Source: Acanthaster planci
Lineage: Eukaryota > Echinodermata > Asteroidea > Valvatida > Acanthasteridae
Reading direction: 5' to 3'
Assembly: GCF_001949145.1 (NCBI RefSeq)
Contig: NW_019091362.1
Span: forward strand, 7,565,915-7,592,807
DNA length: 26,893 bases
Positions 21,901 through 26,893 of the stretch are shown here, piece by piece; the stretch's first letter is position 1; every line of letters starts with the position of its first letter. The notes beneath the pieces are model-generated. The model made no database searches, was not told the origin of the DNA, and worked only from the letters and a program-made list of their open reading frames with translations. The position numbers and the translations under genes are program-made.

Positions 21901-24900
21901 CTACCCTGAGTGCAGCATTGGCCATCTCCTTCTGCTGTCTCTCCAGGCTGTCAATCATCCTCTCCAGCTCCAACTCCCGCTGTTCCCATAGCAACTGCCT
22001 CTCCTCAGACTCCCTGGTGACGCGGACATTGTCCTGCTCCAAGTACGTGATGGTTTTCTCATGCTTGGCCGAGAGTCCGTCCAGAAACTTATTCTGAAGA
22101 AGAGTAGATTTATGAAAGTTTTGTTCCAGTTTCTCAAAATTGCTTAGCCTATTTTGGGTTTGTCCTCCTGGACGTGGTGTGTGGCATGATTTTCTCAAAT
22201 TTTCAGAAAGCCCTAAGGTAAATTTTCTTCTTTTCTCACAAGCTTTCCGAAAAGAGAGACAAAACTTGGCCTAATAGGCCACAACTTTGCTACGGAAAGC
22301 ACGGCAGTACTCCTGTCTTTTCCACCATCCATCTTAATTCTGTACCCGCCCACCGTATCATCCATGCTCTGCCCCTCCCACCCCTTACCTCCCCTCCTCA
22401 CCTGTTCCTGCAGACGTCCTATCTGCCTGGTCAGCTTGAGCTGCTGCAGCCGGGTATCCTGCATCTTGGCATGCCATTCGGCCACCTTGACGGCCCCCTT
22501 GCCGTCCTGCAGGGTCTCCATCAGCTCCTGCAGCCCGTGGTGCTTCAGCTCCAGCTCTGCCAGTTGGTCTGAGACCTTCTCCCTCTCGTACTTCAACTGC
22601 AGGACAAGCAGAGTGATCAATGTCCCCAGGTTAGTTTCAGCTCAAAGGTGTCACTGATGTCAACTGTAAGATCGAGGAGCACTGAGAATTCTTCAGCGTC
22701 AAAGGCTCCGAGGGAGTTAAAAGTCAAATGGACACATTCACAGCTTCTCAACACAGTAACTGAATTTCAGCACCTCACTCATTATTACCCCCTTGCACTA
22801 GTGATCCCAAGCTTTATCCGCCCCGAGCTGAAGTGCACCCCAATCGGCAAAAGAAAGACAGATGGTTACAAGCGGGCTTTTGCACGCGCTCTGCGTGTAC
22901 GCAAAGACCATACATTTCGGAATTAATTAGTTACGCATACTCAACGTACTCCGCATCAAATGCGCATATACTCGCACGCCTCGTGGCATCCCTAAGCAGT
23001 GGGTACCAAAAAATGCCCTCTTTTGTTCCACTCCAAGCGGATTACATTGCATTCTTGGCATTTTTCTACATTTTGACTTTGTCTTCAGAATGGGCTTCAA
23101 CCACAGCTCTAGGCTCATGAGGACTCTGTACTAAAATGATCTGAGCTCTGGACTTGAAATACTGCATTTTGTGTGGCCAAAAATGAACCATGCCTGGGCC
23201 GTTTTCCAATACTCAACTTCGTCTCCGTCTCATCAGGCTTCGTTCCCAAAACCAATCCCCGATTGTGGGCCTGAAGCGTTTCAATCAAATTGGATTACTG
23301 TAAGTTTTTGCTCTCTTGCATCTTATTTGATGTTTTGTGGCACTATTAGACTAATTAGTGCATTTACAGCTTCAAAGTCAGGTAGTAAAAAAAACAGTTG
23401 AAGCCTGAGTTGAAGCTGAGTATTGGAAAACGGCCCTGGATTAACATTTTCCAAGCCAAGAGGCCTAAGTCTGTAAAACTGGGATCTGAAAACTACTGCT
23501 ACAAAGCAACAATCTTCACCCCTATTAAAAAGCCATTTCAGAATCTGTAAACTATGCCCAGCTAGTGGTCATTCAATTCATTTATAACAACAAAACAGAG
23601 AGGAGATGGTGTCTCTCAATACTAATGCTCACTTCAAATCCTTACCACTTTGACTTCGCTTTGCATTTGTTCTTTTTCATTCTTTAGCTGCAGCATGGCT
23701 TTGGAGAATTTCTCCTGGTCACCGAGTGGAACGGCCCCACTGAACTGACGTCGTAGTTCCTGCAAGAGGGGATGAGGAAGTCAGGAAAGAAAAGAACTTG
23801 ACAAGTGGTCAATAGGAATAAGCATGCGCACTAGAATTAGAAAAAAATTCATAGAAGCCAAAAATGCATGCATCGACCACTAACAGTTGGCACTCACGGA
23901 GCAGCCTGGGACAGTTAGGCTCCAGAAACAGGTGGCCACAATTAAAAGGTGATCTGAGTATCTGACCACAAAGACCAGCTGGCTGACAGCTGATAACTTA
24001 TGAGCAGTTGAAAAAATAGGTGGACTCAGTGGAAAAATGGAGGAAACAATTTAAAGGTGGCCTTAAAATTTAGAACCACCAAAATGTCTTACTCATTACC
24101 GATTTAAACTTTTAAGGGAGCACATGGCCAGAATAGATAAGTGGCCAAAATAGAGGGGTTTTCAATTTCTGACGCAGTCAAACATTCATAAAGAGAAACA
24201 TTAACAGAGAGGGCTTCTTGACTAGTACATAACAAGGAAAGATCTCCAGCAAACCTTTCAGTGTCACTTTCTGTTCAAATAGTCATTGCCTGGCACACTT
24301 GCATTAAATAAACAAAATTATCTACATCTTCAGTTCCGGAACCCACCACCCCATCAACGTGACTTTTTTTTGACGTGGCCTTACCTGGATCGTTCTTTTG
24401 AGATGCCTGGCCTTGTTGCGCGCATCCACCTGACAGTGGTAGAGACTCTGTGCCTTCTCGTCTAGCTGTCGCTCCAGGCGAAGCACCCGAGCTTCCATTT
24501 TCTTATTCTTGGCATTGGCAGCTTCCAGTTTGCGGACGGCCGTGCCTTCGCTGATTTGGAGAGCCACAATGTGGTGGTGGAGCTTCCCTGGGGAAGATTG
24601 GAGGAATTATGGAATCACATGACGTAAAAAATGAAAACAAAATATAACAAAAATTGCATGGACTCTACAGAAGCTAACTGATGGTATGAAAATGAAAGAC
24701 ACGTGGTAGGTGAATGGAACCTAGCATGCACCAGTTTTCATCAGAATTTGTACAAAAGCAGTTTCGCATCATTCCAAAAGCAAACATACCACAGTATGGG
24801 CATGCATGCAAAATGAAATAAAAGGATATGTCAACAATAGAAATGTTATCTCTAACCCCCGAGGGTGTACGTAAAAATCATCCTGAAATCCGAGGATTTG

Positions 24901-26829
24901 GGACTGTTAGGGTTACTTGAATGCTGGACCCCAAAAGTGACTTTCCTGCTAGCGAAAAACTCTTTATTTTTGTCCTCCCAACATTGTCCAAAAAAAAAGA
25001 ATGTTGATGCAAGTTTGGCCTCTTTCACACCTAAGAACAGGTAGCAGAAACAGGAAACAATTGAATTGCCTCTTCAAACAAACAAGTGTGATTTTACTCT
25101 AAGTAAATTTGTTAGCATTTCATGCATTTAGTACAGGGTCCTTCCAGGTGAGAAATTTCATTCCAATGGTTTGACAACCCTCCCCAGAATATTTTAATCT
25201 CTGGCCTGCAAAAGCAAGTTGGTTGAGTGCATACTGCCTATGAGGCATGCACATTCCACTATTAATAAGAGGATCGTTCCTACCTATAATTGCCTTCTCG
25301 TTGCTTTGGGTCTGAATGTCGATGAGCTGTTGCCGTAGCGACAGCACTTCTTTCTCCCTAGAGATCTGCCTGGATTCCAAAGCCTTGGTCTGGAAGGATG
25401 CGACATCAACCATCTCCTGCAAATGAGGAAGGTGCACGTCAAATCAAAAAAAATAAACCACAGAAGACTCCTGTTGAGAGGGTAGCATCAGCCTAAACTT
25501 TCTGGCAGGCAATTCAAAGTTCTATTTTCCCGAATTATGTACGATGAAAATAACCCCCCCCATTCAGGCATTTCAACTGTTCAACTATGACCAATTGACT
25601 CATTTTTCTGGAGCTTCAGGCAATAAATGCAATTTATACTGTCATTTAACTTTAAAACAGTATCTGTAAGAAAGCTTTGATGGTAATCAGTAATTCTTGA
25701 ATCCATGATTTGAGTTGGACTCCAGTTAAACATGATGAGATAGCCTCTTTAATGTTTCGTAACAAATTTTAGAGTAAAAACGAAGAATAAATTTCAGACA
25801 CGGAGAGAAACAGGAAATGGTAGCGAGTGAAACGTTAATGAAAGGAAGTTGACAGCATCAAGGAGCGAAGGAAGGAAATGAAAGATAAATGTGAAACCTT
25901 GAGTTTTTCATTCTCCAGTCGCAGCGTAGCCTCTGACCTCTCCAGTTCACCGATACGTCTCTTGTCCATGTCGCTGGCTGCCTTGGTGACGCAGGTGGTC
26001 AGCTCGTCTCGCAACTCTCTCTCTATCTTCTGCCCTTCAAGGTTGAGTCTAGTGAGCTGCCAACAGAAAGGCAAATCATTATACAAATGATCACAAGGAC
26101 ACAAGCTCTCCTGATCTTTAGGAATTGTGCCATGATGTAAAACTTTGATAAACAAAAAAATTGGAAAACTGAACAAAATGGAAAAATGCCAACCAAACTT
26201 CATTTTCTTTGTAAACACAAATAATGAAGATCTGTGAGAACCTATTCATGTGTGCTTCTGAAGCAACAAATTTACAACAATTTCCTCCTCTAAATGATTT
26301 TCTCCCAACTTAGGGAGCATGCAAGGAAACAGGGAAACATAAAAATTCAGAATTTATGCAGGCCTGATGATTTGGTATGCATAGTCTTTTGGGAAAGGCA
26401 CTGCTCCTCGATAACCGGACTCCTCCTCATCACCCCTGATGGGTACCAGTGGCCACCAAAGTGGGTTGGTCATTTTGTTTGAATGGTCTATTGCAAAAAA
26501 TGCAAGATTAATTGCGGGCCTGATCTACAGTAAACATAATGTGGCATCTTGACCCCGATGTTAGGTACGGCATGCTGGTATAACTGCAAGATTCTTGGAT
26601 ATCTCAAAAACGGTGCCAAATTCTTTCCCGCTCACCTCTGCAAATTTTTGCTCCAGTTCCAGGTTTCGGTTCTCCATCTCAGTCAATGTCTTGCGCAGTT
26701 GGTCCTGCATCCTCACGGCATGTTCCGCTCGCTGCCTCTCGTTCAGTTCCTTCATCTCCATGGTGGTCAGTCGCTTGGCCAGTGACAGGTGCTCGCTGGT
26801 CTGCACATTGGACTTAGTCCCAGCTCCCC
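6810..26829 (-). CDS. CEP290: CEP290, C-terminal portion (29 exons, 5' end outside window)
   Basis: Encodes the C-terminal 1446 residues of centrosomal protein 290. In other animals CEP290 is an elongated coiled-coil protein that bridges membrane and microtubules at the ciliary transition zone and also sits on centriolar satellites. Exons in transcript order: 26829-26636, 26056-25898, 25416-25284, 24587-24385, 23759-23646, 22596-22402, 22093-21905, 21511-21377, 21129-20908, 19659-19594, 19306-19199, 18505-18306, 17023-16936, 16438-16313, 15850-15713, 15121-15014, 14310-14218, 13779-13645, 13184-13042, 12685-12571, 12315-12178, 11733-11464, 10922-10755, 10239-10033, 9773-9636, 9108-8939, 8361-8259, 7639-7517, 6971-6810. 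Every junction agrees in phase and no internal stop occurs. The product is almost wholly heptad-like coiled coil, with no signal peptide or membrane segment. Near-identical human CEP290 blocks, recalled from memory, run in the same order: ELNERQRAEH, RRQFSGAVPL, FEEATGSLPDPSLP, INELRLRLPA, RAPTTTMKALVERLK, IGLMKKVVE, DSKSWKSIVVTRMYE and FEEIEDLKYNY. Identity is very secure; exact splice positions are slightly less so. Confidence 0.96.
6972..7516 (-). other. Last CEP290 intron, G-rich on the plus strand
   Basis: Between the last two coding exons. The region at about 7110-7330 is G/T-rich on the plus strand (repeated GGGTGTGG, GTAGGGTGGG), so the transcript is C/A-rich. This skew produces long proline-rich shadow ORFs on the minus strand at 7015-7384. 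No gene or transposon ends seen. Confidence 0.5.
7517..7639 (-). CDS. CEP290: CEP290 exon bb (penultimate)
   Basis: 41 codons, phase 0 to 0, containing ERLHNYNKLMEENVELR. Equivalent to the human stretch just before KKLKKELENFDP. Donor GTAGGT. Confidence 0.92.
8259..8361 (-). CDS. CEP290: CEP290 exon aa
   Basis: One base plus 34 codons (phase 2 to 0). Starts LTTNRLENEKAELLNELKL (human LANHQLDKEKAELIHQIEA). Acceptor TTGCAG, donor GTCAGT. Confidence 0.93.
8939..9108 (-). CDS. CEP290: CEP290 exon z
   Basis: 56 codons plus two bases (phase 0 to 2). Starts NSTIQDMKLLLRDSAQREQ (human NQSITDLKQLVKEATEREQ). Donor GTGAGT. Confidence 0.94.
9636..9773 (-). CDS. CEP290: CEP290 exon y
   Basis: 46 codons, phase 0 to 0. 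Contains RGPKLEGADSKSWKSIVVTR, nearly identical to the human RGPQLEGADSKSWKSIVVTR block that marks the CEP290 C-terminal region. Acceptor CCACAG, donor GTAGTT. Confidence 0.97.
10033..10239 (-). CDS. CEP290: CEP290 exon x
   Basis: 69 codons, phase 0 to 0. Starts TELDKLKRQVGGQLS (human AELEKLKAHLGHQLS) and contains VSENNRLRQELKREVESTEK. Donor GTAAGG. Confidence 0.95.
10240..10754 (-). other. GC-AG intron of CEP290
   Basis: Starts AAG|GCAAGT and ends ACCAACCAG|ACG. Both flanking exons are phase 0 and strongly conserved (EENQKLK and TELDKLKRQ), so the junction is fixed by protein homology. AG|GCAAGT is the usual consensus of GC-type U2 introns. Confidence 0.85.
10755..10922 (-). CDS. CEP290: CEP290 exon w (GC donor)
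   Basis: 56 codons, phase 0 to 0. Starts SLGSSGKSVPELERTIGLM; human has RSGKTIPELEKTIGLM. It ends EENQKLK followed by GCAAGT (10749-10754), a consensus GC-type 5' splice site. No GT donor in the area gives a compatible frame. Confidence 0.94.
11464..11733 (-). CDS. CEP290: CEP290 exon v (3' splice site uncertain)
   Basis: Longest exon here, 90 codons if the acceptor is AAAAAG before TCAGGA. Contains ENLELRFDAEQAKRDLPRLR (human ENIELKFQLEQANKDLPRLK). The chosen acceptor is the only nearby AG that keeps phase 0 with the previous exon, but it follows a run of nine A residues and has a poor pyrimidine tract, so the first 12 or so codons are uncertain. Ends with a low-complexity Ala/Ser/Gly linker before donor GTATAG. 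Confidence 0.85.
12178..12315 (-). CDS. CEP290: CEP290 exon u
   Basis: 46 codons, phase 0 to 0. Contains QNRQLTEKLDVMERQMARRL (human QNRYLQEKLHALEKQFSKD). Acceptor GAGCTAG, donor GTATTG. Confidence 0.92.
12571..12685 (-). CDS. CEP290: CEP290 exon t
   Basis: One base plus 38 codons (phase 2 to 0). Ends EEVKRQNYELEEE (human KELEELKKRNLDLENDI). Acceptor ATGCAG, donor GTGATT. Confidence 0.9.
13042..13184 (-). CDS. CEP290: CEP290 exon s
   Basis: 47 codons plus two bases (phase 0 to 2). Contains KWEEGKKWEKRVESLRNKLK, matching human RWEEGKKWQAKIEGIRNKLK. Donor GTGAGA. Confidence 0.96.
13645..13779 (-). CDS. CEP290: CEP290 exon r
   Basis: 45 codons, phase 0 to 0, containing EVDRLKKQIQSLEEQL (human NDELKRQIKRLTSGL region). 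Acceptor TCCTTCAG, donor GTAGTA. Confidence 0.9.
14218..14310 (-). CDS. CEP290: CEP290 exon q
   Basis: 31 codons, phase 0 to 0, containing SSAWLKLQEEHKKLQQK. Acceptor TTTTGTAG. The donor GTCCGA is weak and is chosen because it preserves phase. Confidence 0.82.
14985..15000. repeat. (GA)8 dinucleotide repeat beside a CEP290 donor
   Basis: Eight GA units on the plus strand, read as (TC)8 in the CEP290 transcript, beginning 8 bases after the donor hexamer GTAAAA of exon 15014-15121. Pyrimidine-rich UCUCU runs are known ligands of PTB-type splicing regulators. Confidence 0.85.
15014..15121 (-). CDS. CEP290: CEP290 exon p
   Basis: 36 codons, phase 0 to 0: EQLEETRDKLDRAKKEL and onward, a plain coiled coil with little sequence-specific homology. 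Support is the acceptor CACCACAG, donor GTAAAA and correct phase. A (TC)8 run in transcript sense begins 8 bases after the donor hexamer. Confidence 0.88.
15713..15850 (-). CDS. CEP290: CEP290 exon o
   Basis: 46 codons, phase 0 to 0. Starts SLSQALLKLRADM (human ALSRALLELRAEM). Donor GTAAAG. Confidence 0.94.
16313..16438 (-). CDS. CEP290: CEP290 exon n
   Basis: 42 codons, phase 0 to 0. Contains ANARAPTTTMKALVERLK, nearly identical to human ANSRAPTTTMRNLVERLK, then LALKEKQHK. Donor GTAACG. Confidence 0.97.
16936..17023 (-). CDS. CEP290: CEP290 exon m
   Basis: One base plus 29 codons (phase 2 to 0). Encodes EGHKGEVTRLEGEISSLK. Homology is weaker, but the phase matches on both sides and human has HEDEVKKVKAEVEDLK at the same place. 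Donor GTAACG. Confidence 0.88.
17531..17649. repeat. Fold-back element, 28-bp arms (CEP290 intron)
   Basis: GCAGCCATTTTACCGAGCCG plus AATACAAA at 17531-17558 is repeated inverted at 17622-17649 with two mismatches, around a 63-base centre. Non-coding. It lies in the longest CEP290 intron seen here (17024-18305), where I recognise nothing else apart from a TGACGTCA near 17976. Confidence 0.6.
18306..18505 (-). CDS. CEP290: CEP290 exon l
   Basis: 66 codons plus two bases (phase 0 to 2). Carries PVPTNKQLARLQELE and EQDNSLSAMSIKLK, matching human PVPTNKHFIRLAEME and EQDDSLSSLLVKLK. Donor GTACGT. Rich in G and C compared with its flanks. Confidence 0.95.
19199..19306 (-). CDS. CEP290: CEP290 exon k
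   Basis: 36 codons, phase 0 to 0. Ends SDSAFSKFKQAAQ (human ADSSLNKFKQTAW). Acceptor CATTTCAG, donor GTGAGG. Confidence 0.95.
19594..19659 (-). CDS. CEP290: CEP290 exon j
   Basis: Shortest exon seen: 22 codons, phase 0 to 0, encoding ARL then QKKEEGLQKYVGLLEEARQ (human ARLNQKEEVLKKYQRLLEKARE). Acceptor GCAACAG, donor GTGTGT. It follows the intron carrying the 75-bp array and a MITE. Confidence 0.94.
19784..20027. mobile_element. Shorter relative of the 910-1505 MITE
   Basis: Shares with 910-1505 the block GGACAAAGG...GGGCC.TGTAACAAAAGA near its left end and the stretch from GACGTCAAT/GGCGTCAAT through TTTTGA(A)AAC to AAGTGGTTAA at its right end (20018-20027). The left TTAA end is missing and the middle is shorter, so this is a truncated, internally deleted copy. 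Lies in the same CEP290 intron as the 75-bp array. Confidence 0.6.
20081..20906. repeat. 75-bp tandem array derived from a CEP290 exon end and its 5' splice site
   Basis: Eleven units start at 20081, 20156, 20231, 20306, 20381, 20456, 20531, 20606, 20681, 20756 and 20831 (plus-strand CCTG/CCTA). All are 75 bases except the last, which is 76 because of an extra G near 20887. Two subtypes alternate, giving a 150-base higher-order period. Subtype A (20156, 20306 and so on) repeats the last 46 or so bases of exon 20908-21129 with about three changes, then about 28 intron bases. Subtype B (20081, 20231 and so on) is more diverged but still reads KVAQTRIKGLQ or similar. In transcript sense each unit keeps an exon-end/donor junction: the A units have GTGAGT or GTTAGT, the B units mostly GCAAGT, B at 20831 has GTAAGT, and B at 20081 has GTGAAT. 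Confidence 0.95.
20908..21129 (-). CDS. CEP290: CEP290 exon i (parent of the 75-bp array)
   Basis: 74 codons, phase 0 to 0. Contains QRDKIINELRLRLPASSERD (human SRDKVINELRLRLPATAERE) and ends LKVAQTQIEGLQ before donor GTGAGT. Human has LKIAHQTIANMQ here, so this exon end is ancestral and the array copies in the following intron are derived from it. The donor at 20902-20907 is the first of a ladder of similar junctions. Confidence 0.95.
21377..21511 (-). CDS. CEP290: CEP290 exon h
   Basis: 45 codons, phase 0 to 0. Starts FEEATGSLPDPSLPISSQLE, nearly identical to human FEEATGSIPDPSLPLPNQLE. Donor GTAGCG. Confidence 0.97.
21606..21651. repeat. Intronic hairpin, 10-bp perfect stem
   Basis: GTTGTGGGGA (21616-21625) pairs with TCCCCACAAC (21635-21644) over a 9-base loop, and the outer GACC/GGTC at 21606-21609 and 21648-21651 pair as well. 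The flanks hold further GTGGGGAC/GGGGAC copies (about 21570 and 21601). Non-coding, in the CEP290 intron 21512-21904. Possibly a remnant of a short transposon. Confidence 0.6.
21905..22093 (-). CDS. CEP290: CEP290 exon g
   Basis: 63 codons, phase 0 to 0. Contains WEQRELELERMIDSLERQQK (human WDQREVDLERQLDIFDRQQN). Acceptor CTTCTTCAG, donor GTAGGC. Confidence 0.95.
22402..22596 (-). CDS. CEP290: CEP290 exon f
   Basis: 65 codons, phase 0 to 0, donor GTGAGG. Contains GKGAVKVAEWHAKMQDTRLQ, aligned with human TKGAQKVINWHMKIEELRLQ. Confidence 0.95.
23197..23435. mobile_element. MITE with 24-bp terminal inverted repeats and CTG target duplication, 239 bp
   Basis: Left end GGCCGTTTTCCAATACTCAA then CTTC; the right end is its inverse with one mismatch. 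CTG flanks both sides (23194-23196 and 23436-23438). Three-base CWG duplications with GGCC-type ends suggest the PIF/Harbinger superfamily. Non-coding, inside the CEP290 intron 22597-23645. Confidence 0.65.
23646..23759 (-). CDS. CEP290: CEP290 exon e
   Basis: 38 codons, phase 0 to 0. Carries RRQFSGAVPLGDQEKFSK, one of the best-conserved CEP290 blocks (human RRQFSGALPLAQQEKFSK). Acceptor CTTGCAG, donor GTAAGG. Confidence 0.96.
24385..24587 (-). CDS. CEP290: CEP290 exon d
   Basis: Two bases plus 67 codons (phase 1 to 0). Begins KLHHHIVALQISEG and ends RNKARHLKRTIQ before donor GTAAGG. Human CEP290 has KLHQHNVSLQLSE and RNRAKHLRQTIQ at the same places. Confidence 0.95.
25284..25416 (-). CDS. 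CEP290: CEP290 exon c
   Basis: 44 codons plus one base (phase 0 to 1). Contains REKEVLSLRQQL and QSNEKAIIG, matching the human EVESLRMQLLDYQAQSDEK region. Donor GTAGGA; the split codon is completed by GG of the next exon to give Gly. Confidence 0.93.
25898..26056 (-). CDS. CEP290: CEP290 exon b
   Basis: 53 codons, phase 0 to 0. Starts LTRLNLEGQKIERELRDEL, matching the human LTKINLDAQKVEQMLRDEL segment. The donor GTTTCA is weak, but it is the only one that joins in frame to the next exon. Confidence 0.92.
26636..26829 (-). CDS. CEP290: CEP290 exon a (first in window)
   Basis: Enters with two bases of a split codon followed by 64 codons, then donor GTGAGC. It carries QTSEHLSLAKRL and KELNERQRAEHAV, close to the human block around residue 1030. 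The acceptor CGACAG precedes a GGGG run, so a one- or two-base shift is conceivable, but only this position fits a phase-1 entry. The rest of the window to 26893 is intron. Confidence 0.9.
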
Positions 26830-26893
26830 CTGTCGAAAGGTAAATATGGTGATTATCGGATAAAACTTGTGATTGGGCAGAGGGCAGCAGCTT

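Larger units (their letters stand above)
23760..26635 (-). other. CEP290 introns without recognised content
   Basis: The introns 23760-24384, 24588-25283, 25417-25897 and 26057-26635 (480-700 bases each) are AT-rich and show no ORF with coding character, no terminal inverted repeats and no tandem repeats that I could find. The same holds for the introns between 7640 and 16935 apart from the (GA)8 run and homopolymer C runs near 8027, 9500 and 12006. Confidence 0.4.

Noticed and set aside
1-26893. tRNA, rRNA or other structural RNA genes
   Set aside because: I saw no A-box/B-box pair with a cloverleaf, nor other recognisable RNA signatures; a covariance-model scan would be needed to exclude small ones.

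Overview
This is a stretch of an intron-rich animal nuclear genome. It carries two protein-coding genes in tandem on the minus strand, with introns and spacers full of short non-autonomous DNA transposons. The proteins are clearly metazoan and the genes have many short introns. An invertebrate, possibly a cephalochordate (amphioxus) or another invertebrate deuterostome, fits best, but the sequence alone does not settle the species.

Right three quarters (6810-26829, minus strand): the C-terminal part of CEP290, the large coiled-coil protein of the ciliary transition zone and centriolar satellites. I could join 29 consecutive exons into one open frame of 1446 codons plus stop, with splice sites that agree in phase at every junction. 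Human CEP290 is about 2,480 residues, so about the last 58% is here. The 5' exons lie beyond the right edge. One intron (10240-10754) uses a GC donor.

Left end (1-3270, minus strand): the N-terminal part of a second gene, reconstructed from four short exons (3216-3270, 2782-2839, 1617-1762, 1-113). None is long enough to stand out as an ORF, but they join in phase into 124 codons starting with a mitochondrial-type presequence. The protein resembles LETMD1 (LETM1 domain-containing protein 1). Its promoter probably lies just right of 3270, where there is a YY1-like ATGGCG start context and a CACGTG box.

Between the genes (3271-6809) I see no coding sequence. The spacer holds a decayed cluster of short repeats in two opposed orientations (about 3561-4900) and a 186-bp TTAA-bounded MITE just after the CEP290 stop codon.

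The most unusual structure is in the intron after CEP290 exon 20908-21129. The last 45 or so bases of that exon, its 5' splice site and the first intron bases have been amplified into a 75-bp tandem array. Eleven extra copies at 20081-20906 alternate between two subtypes (150-bp higher-order period). Every copy keeps an exon-end/donor-like junction, so the true donor is followed by a ladder of decoy 5' splice sites.

Other mobile or fold-back elements: 629-774, 910-1505 and its shorter relative 19784-20027, 2179-2512 (long inverted repeats built on CCCAACTATAGTTGGG), 6493-6678, 17531-17649, 21606-21651 (hairpin) and 23197-23435 (CTG target duplication). I see nothing recognisable in the other introns. 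No RNA genes, CRISPR arrays or viral genes were found.
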